Counted from the stretch's first letter, positions 53,012 through 62,902 are shown. The stretch is 64,000 bases of DNA from Prevotella sp. tf2-5 (GCF_900115435.1 NZ_FOWK01000003.1:186001-250000), one strand, 5' to 3'. The notes: a model not told the origin generated them from the letters alone. A program made the numbers and translations.

Positions 53012-54040
53012 TTATTTCTTCAATGTGATGTTGCCGTTGCGGTCGATAGTGGCTTCGCTGTGGGGTACATCACTGTTGGTGAGGTTCATCATCTCATGTG
53101 CCACATGCTGATTGGCATCCTTACGGGGACCAATGCCCTTCTGTTGGAGGAAAGAATGAATCTTACCACTGAGGAAACGTCCTTGCTTGTCGATTTTGAT
53201 CTCGACTACGGGAGAGTAGGCGGAGATACCGGCAAGACTCATGCCGTAGGGTGTGCAGAAATTACCAAGGCTGTAGGCGATGAAGCGACCTTTATAGACC
53301 TCTGTGGCACGTACCACATGAGGACCGTGACCATAGACGATGTCAGCACCGTTGTCAATACAGAAATGGGCAAACTCACGAAGGGAGCCGCGGTCCTCTC
53401 CCAAGAAACTCTCCGCACCTTGTGGGAGATGACTCTTGGAACGTCCCTCGGCACCACCATGGAAGGAGACGATAATGATGTCCGACTTCTTCTTCAGGTC
53501 GTCGATGATACGCTTGACGGTCTGTAGGTCACGATGCTTGAGGGTGTATTGGTTATGCCCGAAGGCGCATAAGCCAAACTTGATACCATTTCGTACGACG
53601 ATGGCGGACTCCACATGTCCTTTGATACCGGCATACTTGATATCCTGCAGGTTCAGTTGCTTCTCTGTGCTGGCAATGCCCTCGGCACCGAAGTCGTTGG
53701 CGTGGTTGTTTGCCATACTCAGGAAGTCGTAGCCAGCCTCTTTCAGTAAATGTGAGTAACTGGTTGGTGTACGGAAGGAGTAGCTGTTTGGACCACCGCT
53801 CTTCGTGCTCTTACCTCCGTCCAGCAGGGTGCCCTCCAAGTTGCCGACAGTAATAGTGGCGCGTTGCAGGATGGGTTTCACATCTTTAAAGACCTCCTCC
53901 CCATTCTTTGGAGGCAGTGAGATACCGGGGTAGGTCGTACCCATCATGATATCACCTGTCATCGCAACGGTGATATCATCAGAAAAGCAGGCTACTGTGT
54001 AACCTGCTAATATTGTTAATAGGAAAAGTCTTATTCTCAT
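53012..54040 (-). CDS. CapA-family metallophosphatase-like protein
   Basis: The 342-residue protein has a signal peptide (possibly a lipoprotein, Cys at about 18) and CapA/PgsA motifs: TVAMTGDIMMG, TVGNLEGTLLDGG, FLSMANNHANDFGAEGI, and IIVSFHGGAEG followed by a GHGPHVVRATEVY stretch. These resemble calcineurin-type metal sites. CapA proteins act in poly-gamma-glutamate export and capsule retention, but are often found alone and unassigned. Here it follows the NlpC/P60 gene by six bases in a cell-wall cluster, suggesting a peptidoglycan-related role. Confidence 0.88.
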   Translation of the reverse strand: MRIRLFLLTILAGYTVACFSDDITVAMTGDIMMGTTYPGISLPPKNGEEVFKDVKPILQRATITVGNLEGTLLDGGKSTKSGGPNSYSFRTPTSYSHLLKEAGYDFLSMANNHANDFGAEGIASTEKQLNLQDIKYAGIKGHVESAIVVRNGIKFGLCAFGHNQYTLKHRDLQTVKRIIDDLKKKSDIIIVSFHGGAEGRSKSHLPQGAESFLGEDRGSLREFAHFCIDNGADIVYGHGPHVVRATEVYKGRFIAYSLGNFCTPYGMSLAGISAYSPVVEIKIDKQGRFLSGKIHSFLQQKGIGPRKDANQHVAHEMMNLTNSDVPHSEATIDRNGNITLKK

Positions 54041-54046
54041 AGTGTC

Positions 54047-54616
54047 TTATCTTGCTACACGACGAACCCCGATATAACGGCGGCTGTAGTTGCCGTCCGT
54101 GGAAGAACTGATCTTCACTCCGTTCTTGGTACTGGCATGGATAAACGTGAAAGTATTCTCAATGGGGTCGTAGTCGAGAATGATTCCCACATGTCCTACG
54201 TTGCGACCAGAGTTAGGACTGGTGAAGAATACAAGGTCGCCAGGCTGCATCTCCTCACGACGGATGGGGATGTTACGGGCATACTGGTCACGGGAGGAAC
54301 CTCCAATCGCGATGTTGTTCTGTCTGTAGACATAACTGGTGAAACCAGAGCAGTCGAAGGCATTGGGACCTTTGCTGCCTAAGCGGTAACGGGTACCGAT
54401 AAAGGAGGTTGCTTGCCTGAGGATATCATCTGTCGAGGCAAAACTCATATTGACATTATAGTCATCAGCATAGAGGAAATCGAAATTGTCGATTTCTTCA
54501 TATACCGCCTCTGTACGTTGGATTTTCTTTGCTTTCTTTTTCTTGCCCTTTGCTAATGCTACATCCATAGAAGACAGCAGCATCAGTAAGATGCATAACA
54601 TGATTTTCTGTTTCAT
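54047..54616 (-). CDS. NlpC/P60-family cell-wall hydrolase
   Basis: The 189-residue protein has a signal peptide, a lysine-rich stretch (KGKKKKAKKIQR), and an NlpC/P60 domain with the catalytic Cys in FDCSGFTSYVYRQ and the His in NVGHVGIILDY, and a further FTFIHASTKNGV. It cleaves stem-peptide bonds in peptidoglycan. It sits between the M23 peptidase and CapA genes. A six-bp hairpin (54638-54652) lies just upstream. Confidence 0.92.
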   Translation of the reverse strand: MKQKIMLCILLMLLSSMDVALAKGKKKKAKKIQRTEAVYEEIDNFDFLYADDYNVNMSFASTDDILRQATSFIGTRYRLGSKGPNAFDCSGFTSYVYRQNNIAIGGSSRDQYARNIPIRREEMQPGDLVFFTSPNSGRNVGHVGIILDYDPIENTFTFIHASTKNGVKISSSTDGNYSRRYIGVRRVAR

Positions 54617-54661
54617 TTAGATTTCTTTGGTCAACGGCTTCACGCCGTGAAGGGTTGTTGG

Positions 54662-55618
54662 TTAATTGTATCTGAGGATCTGACCTGCTCTGATACGGGT
54701 ATTTGCTTTGATATGGTTCAACTTACAGATAGCACTGACCGTCATACCACGCTTGCGGGCAATGGAGGACAGTGTCTCACCCTTTGCCACTTTGTGGAAA
54801 CGGGTGGCATGAGCCCTGACTTTCTTGGAGCTTGCGGGTTGTGCGGAAGCATAACTCTGCTGTGGGATGTCGAGGTCGCCATTAACTGCTTTGCCACCTA
54901 CGCCACGCAAACGGGTTGCCTCAGCTGACTCATGGTTGTAAGTAGACTTGCGGAATACGTAAAAGTCACTTACCACATCCTGATTCTTGAAGTCGAACAT
55001 CAAGGCGGGATTCAGTGCGATACCACACAGGCGGGTCTCGAAATGGAGGTGAGAACCAGTACTACGACCTGTGTTACCACCCAGACCGATAGGATTACCG
55101 GCGCGAACTTCCTGCTCCTCAGTCACCAGTTGCTTGGACATGTGACCATAGATTGTCTCGAGTCCGTTATAGTGGCGGATAACGACATACTTACCGTAGC
55201 CTTTTCCCTCATATCTCACGATACGAACCTTACCGCTGAAGGCAGCGCGGATGGTATCGCCGATATATACTTTGATATCGAGTCCTTTGTGCTGACGTCC
55301 CCAACGGGCACCGAAGTTACTGGTCAGTACACGGCTAGTAGTCGGCATGCAGAAACCACGGAGGTCAATACGGAAGGTGTCTGGAAGAACAGAAGCCTTG
55401 TGAGCATAACGGTTGTTCCAGTCGTTATAGAGATCGGCTGCGGGAGATTCATAGCTCTCAGCCTGGATAAGTCTGTGGAGTGCCATGCTGTCGACGGCTT
55501 TCATCTTGCGGTCTATGGGGGCTTGTTTTGCCAACAAATCCTGTCCCATGGCGGGGACTGCTAATATAGTTAAAACGGTTGAAAATGCAAATTTTTTAAT
55601 TACTTTTTTAGTCAGCAT
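54662..55618 (-). CDS. M23-family peptidase with C-terminal LysM domain
   Basis: The 318-residue protein has a signal peptide (about 1-25), an M23 domain (about 90-220) with the zinc set HKGLDIKVYIGD and GSHLHFETR, and a LysM peptidoglycan-binding domain at the end (GETLSSIARKRGMTVSAICKLNHI). It is a periplasmic peptidoglycan endopeptidase or an activator of one. First gene of a cell-wall cluster with NlpC/P60 and CapA. TACCTTTG (minus, 55675-55668) precedes it. Confidence 0.93.
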   Translation of the reverse strand: MLTKKVIKKFAFSTVLTILAVPAMGQDLLAKQAPIDRKMKAVDSMALHRLIQAESYESPAADLYNDWNNRYAHKASVLPDTFRIDLRGFCMPTTSRVLTSNFGARWGRQHKGLDIKVYIGDTIRAAFSGKVRIVRYEGKGYGKYVVIRHYNGLETIYGHMSKQLVTEEQEVRAGNPIGLGGNTGRSTGSHLHFETRLCGIALNPALMFDFKNQDVVSDFYVFRKSTYNHESAEATRLRGVGGKAVNGDLDIPQQSYASAQPASSKKVRAHATRFHKVAKGETLSSIARKRGMTVSAICKLNHIKANTRIRAGQILRYN

Positions 55619-55747
55619 AATAACTTTTTTATGTTCGAAATAGTTCCCTGAAGGAAAAATGTCGCTGCAAAGGTAATAAAAATATTTATATATTAGGTGT
55701 AAATGTGGTGTGCGTTAACAATATTTGTGTGTGTTTTAACACTTCCC

Positions 55748-57856
55748 TTAAGAAATAGCTGCCCAATTAACGTTTGTTTTACGTAATTGACGAAGCCTGT
55801 TCCAAAGCATCAAATATTTGTTCGACACACATGCCGGATCGTCTTCGATAATCATCTGTGCCTCGTTACGAGCCATCTGTACGAGTTGTCCGTCTCTGGC
55901 GATATCAGCGATTTTCAGGTCGAACGCCATACCGCTCTGCTGTGTCCCCTCCAAGTCGCCGGGACCTCTTAGTTTCAGGTCTGCCTCGGCGATACGGAAA
56001 CCGTCGTTCGTCTCGCACATGATATCGATTCGCTTACGGGTATCCTCACTTAACTGAGGGTTGGTGACAAGGATGCAATAACTCTGGTCGGCACCTCGTC
56101 CGACACGTCCGCGGAGCTGGTGCAACTGGCTAAGTCCAAAGCGTTGTGCCTCCAGGATCACCATCACGGAGGCATTAGGTACGTTGACACCCACCTCGAT
56201 GACGGTGGTGGCGACGAGCATCTGTGTCTCTCCCTTGACGAAACGCTGCATCTCCTCTTCCTTGTCCTTGGGTTTCATCTTGCCATGAACCTTACTCAGC
56301 CGGAACTCTGGGAACACCTGTCGTAACACCTCGAAGCCGTCTTCCAGGTTCTTGAGGTCGATTTTCTCGCTTTCCTCGATGAGTGGGAATACGATATACA
56401 CCTGTCTGCCTTGGTTGATCTGTTTCCGTAGCCCGTCATAGAGCGAGGGCATGCTACGGTCGAGAACGTGGGTGGTGACAACGGGTTTGCGTCCTGGCGG
56501 CAGCTCGTCGATGACACTCACGTCCAAATCACCGTAAAGGGTCATGGCGAGGGTGCGTGGGATGGGCGTCGCCGTCATCACCAACACATGGGGAGGGTTG
56601 GTGTTCTTACTCCATAGCTTGGCACGCTGGGCGACACCGAAACGATGTTGCTCGTCGACTACCACCATGCCGAGGTTGGCAAACTGTACTGTATCCTCGA
56701 TGACGGCATGGGTACCTACGAGAATCTGTACCCGACCGTCCTGCAGTCCTTCCAGCACCTCCTGTCGTTTCTTACCTTTCACGATACCTGTCAGCAGTTC
56801 CACCCGGATGTCCATTCCATGAAGAAAGTCTTGGATGGTCTGCAGGTGTTGCTCGGCGAGGATCTCTGTCGGTGCCATGATACATGCCTGGTAGCCGTTG
56901 TCGAGGGCGATGAGCATCGACATCAGTGCCACCAAGGTCTTGCCGCTGCCTACATCCCCTTGTAACAGTCGGTTCATCTGTCGTCCGGACCCGGTATCCT
57001 TGCGGATCTCGCGGATGACTCTTTTTTGTGCCTCTGTCAGTTGGAAGGGCAGGTGGTCATGATAGAACGAATTAAAACAGTCGCCTACCTTTGAGAAGAT
57101 ATAGCCACGATATTTGCGACGATGGTCGCTGGCATACCTAAGTATATTCAGTTGGACATAGAAGAGCTCCTCGAATTTCAGTCGGACACGCGCTTTCTCC
57201 AATTCGCTGCTGTTCTGTGGATAATGGATTTTACGCAGTGCCTCGTCCCGGCTCATGAGGTGCAGACGGTTGGTGATGAAGTCGGGGAGTGTCTCTGGCA
57301 AGGGCTCCTTGATGACATCGAGGAGCGTCTTGATAAAACGCTCTACACAACGGGAGTTCAGTCCGCTCTTCTTCATCTTCTCCGTGGTATTGTAATAAGG
57401 TTGCATACCCATCGTGGAGAGCTCCAGTTTGTCAGCGGCATCGATATCGGGGTGGGTGACGTTGATACGTCCGTTAAAGACATTCGGTCGTCCGAAGATG
57501 ATATACTCCGTACCTATCTTATAACTCTGTTTGGCATATTTCCCACCATTGAACCACGTCAGGTCCATCACCTTACCACTGCCGTCTGTGAAATGAGCGA
57601 CGACTCGTTCTTTACGGGCACTCATCTTGAAGGTCTCGAAACTCAGAATATGTCCTTTCACCTGAACGAAAGGCATATCGCCAGTCAGTTCCCTGATGGA
57701 ATAGAGACGACTGCGGTCCACGTGTTTATAAGGGTAATACTGCAACAGGTCACCAAAGGTCTCGATACCCAGTTCCTGACTGAGCATCTTCTTCCTGTTG
57801 GGACCTACCCCTGGCAGGAACTGTATGTCTTGCTCTAATAGTTCATAGTTCATCAT
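55748..57856 (-). CDS. recG: ATP-dependent DNA helicase RecG
   Basis: The 702-residue helicase has an N-terminal wedge/OB domain (FLPGVGPNRKKMLSQELGIE, DGSGKVMDLTWFNGG) and SF2 motifs: Walker A GDVGSGKTLVALM, motif II VVDEQHRFGVAQR, MTATPIPRTLAMTLYGDLD, and motif VI QLRGRVGRGADQSYC. RecG reverses stalled replication forks and unwinds Holliday junctions. It ends the operon pdxJ - DJ-1 - ispD - recG. Confidence 0.96.
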   Translation of the reverse strand: MMNYELLEQDIQFLPGVGPNRKKMLSQELGIETFGDLLQYYPYKHVDRSRLYSIRELTGDMPFVQVKGHILSFETFKMSARKERVVAHFTDGSGKVMDLTWFNGGKYAKQSYKIGTEYIIFGRPNVFNGRINVTHPDIDAADKLELSTMGMQPYYNTTEKMKKSGLNSRCVERFIKTLLDVIKEPLPETLPDFITNRLHLMSRDEALRKIHYPQNSSELEKARVRLKFEELFYVQLNILRYASDHRRKYRGYIFSKVGDCFNSFYHDHLPFQLTEAQKRVIREIRKDTGSGRQMNRLLQGDVGSGKTLVALMSMLIALDNGYQACIMAPTEILAEQHLQTIQDFLHGMDIRVELLTGIVKGKKRQEVLEGLQDGRVQILVGTHAVIEDTVQFANLGMVVVDEQHRFGVAQRAKLWSKNTNPPHVLVMTATPIPRTLAMTLYGDLDVSVIDELPPGRKPVVTTHVLDRSMPSLYDGLRKQINQGRQVYIVFPLIEESEKIDLKNLEDGFEVLRQVFPEFRLSKVHGKMKPKDKEEEMQRFVKGETQMLVATTVIEVGVNVPNASVMVILEAQRFGLSQLHQLRGRVGRGADQSYCILVTNPQLSEDTRKRIDIMCETNDGFRIAEADLKLRGPGDLEGTQQSGMAFDLKIADIARDGQLVQMARNEAQMIIEDDPACVSNKYLMLWNRLRQLRKTNVNWAAIS

Positions 57857-57865
57857 TCTTCATAA

Positions 57866-58591
57866 TTAGTCATGAACTAATACTTCCGCAATTTTCAGGT
57901 CGTAAGGGGTTGTGATCTTGATATTCTCTCTGTTGCCTTCTACGAGGGTGATGGGCTGACCATAGCTCTCTACGACAGAGGCATCATCGGTAAAGTTGTC
58001 GTTATAAGGTTGTTTGTTTGCTGCCTTCAGCAGTTGGATGTCGAAGCACTGAGGGGTCTGTACCAGTCGGTAGTCATTGCGGGGGACGGTTTTTGACAGT
58101 AGAGAGTTGATAGTTGAGAGTTTAGAGTTGACACCGCATAACTGGCGGACGGTCTCGACTACGGGGATGACGGGGATGACAGCCTTTGCCGTCCGTGCCG
58201 TCTCATAACAGTCGCGGATGACCTTAATACTGGGGAAGGGACGTACACCATCGTGGACACCCACGACTCCTTCCGCATCATCAGGGATGAGGGCAAGTCC
58301 ATGCTGCACACTATGGAAACGTGTCTCCCCACCATCGGTCATTTGGTATGACTCACCCCATTCCCCTTCCTGTTGAGGGAGGGGGAAATGGTATTGCTCA
58401 CAGAGTTGTAGCCAATATGCCTGCTGGTCTTTGGGTAATACCAAGATAATCCGCAACGTCTCGCTATAGGTATGGAAACGCTCCAGTGTACGCATCAGGA
58501 TGGGTTTCCCGTCAATGGGCAGGAACTGTTTGGGAATCTCTCCCCCCATGCGTAATCCTTTTCCTCCTGCAACAATGATGATATAGTCCAT
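57866..58591 (-). CDS. ispD: 2-C-methyl-D-erythritol 4-phosphate cytidylyltransferase
   Basis: The 241-residue enzyme begins with the nucleotidyltransferase motif ([20 protein letters not shown]). It has [25 protein letters not shown], and [11 protein letters not shown]. It makes CDP-methylerythritol in the MEP isoprenoid pathway. Two low-complexity inserts are present: [13 protein letters not shown] (palindromic repeat) and [12 protein letters not shown] (microrepeat). Both lie in variable loops. Confidence 0.94.
   Translation of the reverse strand: MDYIIIVAGGKGLRMGGEIPKQFLPIDGKPILMRTLERFHTYSETLRIILVLPKDQQAYWLQLCEQYHFPLPQQEGEWGESYQMTDGGETRFHSVQHGLALIPDDAEGVVGVHDGVRPFPSIKVIRDCYETARTAKAVIPVIPVVETVRQLCGVNSKLSTINSLLSKTVPRNDYRLVQTPQCFDIQLLKAANKQPYNDNFTDDASVVESYGQPITLVEGNRENIKITTPYDLKIAEVLVHD
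58094..58132 (-). repeat. In-frame microrepeat inside ispD (NSQLS family)
   Basis: AGAGTTGATAGTTGAGAGTT-type bases (plus strand) encode [12 protein letters not shown]. Confidence 0.8.
58352..58392 (-). repeat. In-frame palindromic insert in ispD (PLPQQ family)
   Basis: Minus-strand CCCTCCCTCAACAGGAAGGG encodes PLPQQEG and resembles the dsbD insert at 24702-24745. Confidence 0.8.
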
Positions 58592-58596
58592 GAATG

Positions 58597-59166
58597 TTAC
58601 TTCTCACTCATCAAATGTTTGAAACGCATGCCCTCAGCAATCTGGTGGGCTATGGGAGGACTGGTGAGCTGCCCCAGCAGGTCATAGGCGAAAGGAAAAG
58701 CGGCAGCAGGGCCTTCTCCCGTCGTGATATTCTTATCTACCGTGATGAGTCTTCCTGTGTAAGTCGCCTTGGTGAGCATCTTTTCAAAACCAGGATAGCA
58801 GGTTGCCAGTTTGCCGTCAAGGATTCCCAGTTGGGCAAGGACAACAGCTGGGGCAGCGCAGATGGCTGCGACCCTCTTACCTTTCTCCGCCTGAGCCAAT
58901 ACAGCCTTGCGGACCCCCTCGTGGTTGTAGAGGTTCTGTGCGCCTGGCATTCCTCCCGGAAGGAATAACAAGTCGGCATCACTGACATCAATATCCTCGA
59001 AAAGGGTGTCGGCGATAATACGCACACCATGAGCTGTCTCTACGACGGGATCCCCCATGATACTTACTGTCGTTACATCCATTCCACCACGACGCCATAC
59101 ATCAATGGGAATCAGCGCCTCGACATCCTCGAAGCCGTCTGCTAAAAATACATATACCTTTGCCAT
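58597..59166 (-). CDS. DJ-1/PfpI-family protein
   Basis: The 189-residue protein has the DJ-1 pattern: [18 protein letters not shown] with the conserved Glu, a [16 protein letters not shown] stretch, and the nucleophile elbow [13 protein letters not shown] with Cys. Family members act as deglycases, chaperones or glutamine amidotransferase-like enzymes; the exact activity is unclear. It is second in the pdxJ operon, 3 bases after pdxJ and 5 before ispD. Confidence 0.93.
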   Translation of the reverse strand: MAKVYVFLADGFEDVEALIPIDVWRRGGMDVTTVSIMGDPVVETAHGVRIIADTLFEDIDVSDADLLFLPGGMPGAQNLYNHEGVRKAVLAQAEKGKRVAAICAAPAVVLAQLGILDGKLATCYPGFEKMLTKATYTGRLITVDKNITTGEGPAAAFPFAYDLLGQLTSPPIAHQIAEGMRFKHLMSEK

Positions 59167-59169
59167 AGT

Positions 59170-59883
59170 CTATTTTAGTGCTAGTAAATACTGCTTGATA
59201 GTCTCTTGTAATCCCAAGTAGAGGGCGTCGCATATCAGGGCATGCCCGATGCTCACCTCGTCTGTCCATGGAATCATCTCATGGAAATACTGCAGGTTCT
59301 CCAAGGAGAGGTCATGTCCGGCGTTCAGTCCCAGTCCTACACGACGTGCCTCTTCCGCTGCGGCAATAAACGGCGCGATGGCGGCAGCGCGGTCAGCGGC
59401 ATATTGTGACGCATAGGGCTCGGTATAGAGCTCCACGCGGTCGGCGCCACACGCCTTGGCACCTTCAACCATCTTCGGGTCTGGGTCAACAAAGATGCTG
59501 GTGCGGATGCCGGCATCCCGGAACGTCTTACAGATATCCGTGAGGAAACCTTTGTTCTCGATAGTGTCCCATCCATGATTACTGGTGATCTGGTCGTGTC
59601 CGTCAGGTACCAGTGTCACCTGTTTGGGGATGACTTCCAATACCAGATCCACGAAAGAATCGATGGGGTTTCCCTCGATATTGAACTCAGTGGTGATCAG
59701 TGGTTTCAGGTCACGGACATCCTGATAGCGGATATGACGCTCGTCGGGACGGGGGTGGACGGTAATGCCCTGGGCACCAAACATTTCCACGTCGTGAGCG
59801 ACAGCTAACACGTCAGGGTTGTTACCACCTCTGGCATTGCGTAAGGTGGCTACTTTGTTGATATTTACACTCAGTTTTGTCAT
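59170..59883 (-). CDS. pdxJ: Pyridoxine 5'-phosphate synthase
   Basis: The 237-residue TIM-barrel enzyme begins with [17 protein letters not shown] and [18 protein letters not shown], and contains [26 protein letters not shown] and [16 protein letters not shown]. It condenses 1-amino-3-oxo-4-(phosphohydroxy)propan-2-one with deoxyxylulose phosphate to make pyridoxine phosphate. First gene of its operon, divergent from nadK. Confidence 0.96.
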   Translation of the reverse strand: MTKLSVNINKVATLRNARGGNNPDVLAVAHDVEMFGAQGITVHPRPDERHIRYQDVRDLKPLITTEFNIEGNPIDSFVDLVLEVIPKQVTLVPDGHDQITSNHGWDTIENKGFLTDICKTFRDAGIRTSIFVDPDPKMVEGAKACGADRVELYTEPYASQYAADRAAAIAPFIAAAEEARRVGLGLNAGHDLSLENLQYFHEMIPWTDEVSIGHALICDALYLGLQETIKQYLLALK

Positions 59884-59933
59884 TTTCTAAGTAATTTTGT
59901 TCTTCAGTTATGCGCTTTTTCACTAAAAAGTGG

Positions 59934-59965
59934 TATCTTTGCGCACATAATACACGGCAAAGATA
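59934..59965. promoter_or_regulatory. Divergent -7 boxes for nadK and pdxJ
   Basis: Plus-strand TATCTTTG (59934-59941) points to nadK and minus-strand TATCTTTG (59965-59958) to pdxJ; they face each other with 16 bases between, so the two transcripts would overlap near their starts. Confidence 0.6.
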
Positions 59966-60007
59966 CAAAATGTTTGTCAAATAACGGCTAAAAAAGACAG
60001 ATTTTTT

Positions 60008-60895
60008 ATGATCTCACGAAAACTACGGTTTGCCATTTTCGGCAATACATACCAGCCGAAGAAGTCGGCGTCTATCACGAAGATACTGGCGTGTCTCTCT
60101 GAACGTCATGCCGAAGTCTGTATAGAAAAGGAGTTCTATGACTTCCTGGTGCGTGGCAATCAGTTGAATGTGACAGCGGACACCGTGTTCGAGGGTTCCG
60201 ACTTTGAGGCGGATTTCGTCATCTCGATGGGTGGTGACGGTACCTTCCTTCGTGCGGCGAGTATGGTCGGTGATAAGCAGATCCCCATCTTAGGTGTGAA
60301 CATGGGACGCCTGGGATTCCTTGCTGATATCGGTGCGGGGGAGATAGAGCACATCGTGGAGTCGATCTATGAGGGAGACTATACCATTGAGACCCGTGCC
60401 GCCATTGCTGTGGAGACGGACGGGACACCTCTGAAGGGTTATCATTGTGCCTTGAATGATGTGGCGATCCTGAAGCGTGACAATGCTTCTATGATCTCCA
60501 TCCGTGCGACGATCAACGGGGATTACCTGACGACCTATCAGGCTGACGGACTGGTTGTTAGCACTCCTACAGGCTCTACCGCCTATTCCCTCTCTGTGGG
60601 CGGTCCGATCATCGTACCGGGAACGAGTGTGTTCTCGATGACAGCCGTTGCCCCACACTCCCTGAATATCCGTCCTATTGTGATTCCCGATAATGCGGAA
60701 ATATGTTTGACGGTAGAGAGCCGCTCCCATAATTTCCTAGTGGCACTCGACGGTCGCTCGGAGAAATGCGTGGAGGGGACGCGCCTGACCTTACGCAAGG
60801 CTCCCTATAAGGTGAAGGTCGTCAAGCGTGCAGGACAGAAGTATTTCCACACCTTACGTGACAAGATGATGTGGGGAGCCGACCAGCGTGGCTGA
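60008..60895 (+). CDS. nadK: NAD kinase
   Basis: The 295-residue enzyme has the family motifs SMGGDGTFLRAASMVGD, GVNMGRLGFLADIG, NDVAILKRDNASMISI and VSTPTGSTAYSLSVGGPII. It phosphorylates NAD to NADP in the cytoplasm. It is alone on the plus strand between divergent pdxJ and a convergent kinase gene. Confidence 0.96.
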   Translation: MISRKLRFAIFGNTYQPKKSASITKILACLSERHAEVCIEKEFYDFLVRGNQLNVTADTVFEGSDFEADFVISMGGDGTFLRAASMVGDKQIPILGVNMGRLGFLADIGAGEIEHIVESIYEGDYTIETRAAIAVETDGTPLKGYHCALNDVAILKRDNASMISIRATINGDYLTTYQADGLVVSTPTGSTAYSLSVGGPIIVPGTSVFSMTAVAPHSLNIRPIVIPDNAEICLTVESRSHNFLVALDGRSEKCVEGTRLTLRKAPYKVKVVKRAGQKYFHTLRDKMMWGADQRG

Positions 60896-60905
60896 TGACA
60901 CACGG

Positions 60906-62714
60906 TCATGCGACCGGTAGTTTCAGGATGAAGCGGCTGCCGTCTTTGTAGGATGTGTCCAACACGACATCACCACCCATCTGTCTGGCGACCCGTCGTG
61001 ACAGAGGAAGACCAAGTCCCACGCCTTCCTTATAGGCGTCCACTTTGTAGAAGTGCTCGAAGATTTTCTCCTCTTCTCCTTCCTTGATACCTTTTCCTGT
61101 GTCTGTCACACTGAAACAGACAATATCCTTTTCCATCTCGTCATGATAGCACGACAAGGTGATGAGTCCTTTCTCTGTGAACTTGCAGGCGTTGTTCAGC
61201 AGGTTATGGAGGATTTTCTCCACTTCCTTCGCATTGGTCATCAGCTTGTAACTGTCTTTCAGACTGCTTTCAAAGCGAATCTGGTAGTCTTTGTCGTCAT
61301 CATCAAAATCCCTCAGTACCTTTTGGGCAATCTCATTACAATGGACTAGGTCACTCTTGTCGATATAGTGGATGCTCTCCTTTCCAGAGATGTCCAGGAT
61401 CTCGTCGATGATATTCACGATATTATTCGTGCTGTTGGTGATGCGGGTGGCAATCTCCGTACGCTCCTCTTTGCTGATATCGGTGTCCGGGTCGCTGATG
61501 ACCTGTGCGAAGCCGCTGATGATATTCAAGGGGGTGCGTATCTCATGTGTCATGTTCTGGATGAAACTGATCTTCATGCGCTCTGCCTCCTGTGCCTTGT
61601 CACGTGCGATTTTCAACTCCTCGTTCTGCTGTTGTAGCTTCCTCGTGTATTTCCTCTTATGGCACTGGCAGGCGGCAATAGGCATCAGACAAGCGATGGG
61701 CACCAGTGCCATCATGCTCCATTTCATGCGCTCGGAACGCTCGCTGCACTCCTCGTTCTTGCGTTCTATGGATGCGAGGTCGCTTGCCGAGCCCACCATC
61801 TCCTCACTCATAATGACATTATTGACAGAGTCTTTGACAGCCAGGTAGTGCTTTTGGGCGAGGAAGGCGTTCGCCGTGTCGCCGGCAAGCTCGTAGATAT
61901 CTGTCTGGAACTTATACTGGTCGGTGGTGTTGGTCAACAGGTTGGTGAGTCGGATAGCCTCGTCATAACGGTGGTCTGCGGCGTGTTTGCAGATCTGCAC
62001 ATAATGGTAATAGGTGACACTGAAGTCGTCTCCTAATGTTTTCTGGAGTCTCATATACTCCTGGTAGGCTTTGTGGAGGGTGTCCCAGTCACGCATGGCA
62101 AAGGCGACGATCACCTTGAAGCCGATGGCGTCGCTATACTCATACCTCCCATTATTTGCCTTGATGATGTCAATGGCACAGTCCAGGTGCTTCATGGCTT
62201 CCTGTGGCTGTGTGTCCATCTCGATATTAGCGAGGTCGAGATAGATGTTGATGAGGTTGATAGGCTGGGAGTGGTCCACCTCCTCCAATGCCCGCTCAAA
62301 ATACTGGTGGGCGAGGGTGATGTTGCCCTTCAGGGAGTAGATGATGCCCCGCAGGTGTGTCGCACTATAGTACTCGTCCTCCGCCTTGCGTCTCTTCATG
62401 TCGTTATGCATCGTGGTCGTCTTCCGCATGGCACGATAGAAGTGGTTGTGGTTGACATCATACAGGATCTCGTGTTCCCATCCCTTGTAGTAGAGATGGA
62501 GGTTCCCTGTCTTGAGGTGATAGTCGCGATACCTCTCCGCTGCGATGTAAAACGCTCCCTCATTGTCGGAGTTGAAATACTTGCGTACCTCTTGGAGTAC
62601 ATCATTGCCGGTGGTGTCGTCGCCTGATGTCTGTGCCGATGTGGTCATCGTCATACAGACAAGCACCAAAAGGGTAGTTGCCAGGAACCGATAATTGATA
62701 ATAGTTGGCTTCAT
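60906..62714 (-). CDS. TPR-containing sensor histidine kinase (orphan)
   Basis: The 602-residue protein has a signal peptide (about 1-28), tetratricopeptide-like helices (about 60-290, AHQYFERALEEVDHSQ, AMKHLDCAIDIIKAN), and a membrane helix (about 331-350). A coiled segment, a HisKA domain (MTHEIRTPLNIISGFAQVI with the phospho-His) and an HATPase domain (ILHNLLNNACKFTEKG, GKGIKEGEEEKIFEHFYK, GVGLGLPLSRRVARQMGG) follow. There is no receiver domain and no adjacent response regulator. Signal and partner are unknown. A minus-strand TATCTTTG box lies upstream at 62744-62737. Confidence 0.92.
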   Translation of the reverse strand: MKPTIINYRFLATTLLVLVCMTMTTSAQTSGDDTTGNDVLQEVRKYFNSDNEGAFYIAAERYRDYHLKTGNLHLYYKGWEHEILYDVNHNHFYRAMRKTTTMHNDMKRRKAEDEYYSATHLRGIIYSLKGNITLAHQYFERALEEVDHSQPINLINIYLDLANIEMDTQPQEAMKHLDCAIDIIKANNGRYEYSDAIGFKVIVAFAMRDWDTLHKAYQEYMRLQKTLGDDFSVTYYHYVQICKHAADHRYDEAIRLTNLLTNTTDQYKFQTDIYELAGDTANAFLAQKHYLAVKDSVNNVIMSEEMVGSASDLASIERKNEECSERSERMKWSMMALVPIACLMPIAACQCHKRKYTRKLQQQNEELKIARDKAQEAERMKISFIQNMTHEIRTPLNIISGFAQVISDPDTDISKEERTEIATRITNSTNNIVNIIDEILDISGKESIHYIDKSDLVHCNEIAQKVLRDFDDDDKDYQIRFESSLKDSYKLMTNAKEVEKILHNLLNNACKFTEKGLITLSCYHDEMEKDIVCFSVTDTGKGIKEGEEEKIFEHFYKVDAYKEGVGLGLPLSRRVARQMGGDVVLDTSYKDGSRFILKLPVA

Positions 62715-62736
62715 ATAAACTTAGTCTATGGTTGTG

Positions 62737-62744
62737 CAAAGATA
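62737..62744 (-). promoter_or_regulatory. -7 promoter box of the TPR sensor kinase
   Basis: Minus-strand TATCTTTG lies 22 bases before the kinase start at 62714. A TTTG occurs 23 bases further upstream, slightly far for a -33 element. Confidence 0.55.
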
Positions 62745-62814
62745 ATTAAAAATCTGGATAATCCATACAAATTGGTGTCATGAAATTTCCCAATAAGTGT
62801 TAACAAAGTAAATT

Positions 62815-62902
62815 CACTGAATTTACTCACCAAATACACTGAATTTACTTACCAAATTCACTGAATTTACTCAGTAAATACACTGAATTTACTTTTTCGT
62901 CT
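62815..62902. repeat. Four tandem 22-bp repeats with a CACTGAATTTACT core
   Basis: The 13-base core recurs at 62815, 62837, 62859 and 62881, exactly 22 bp apart. Copies one and three are preceded by AATT, giving the dyad AATTC-ACT-GAATT. A degenerate fifth copy may follow. Confidence 0.9.

Noticed and set aside
62815..62902. CRISPR array or plasmid iterons
   Set aside because: The 22-bp period would suit iterons, but no replication initiator is nearby and the setting is a chromosomal operon promoter; spacers are absent.
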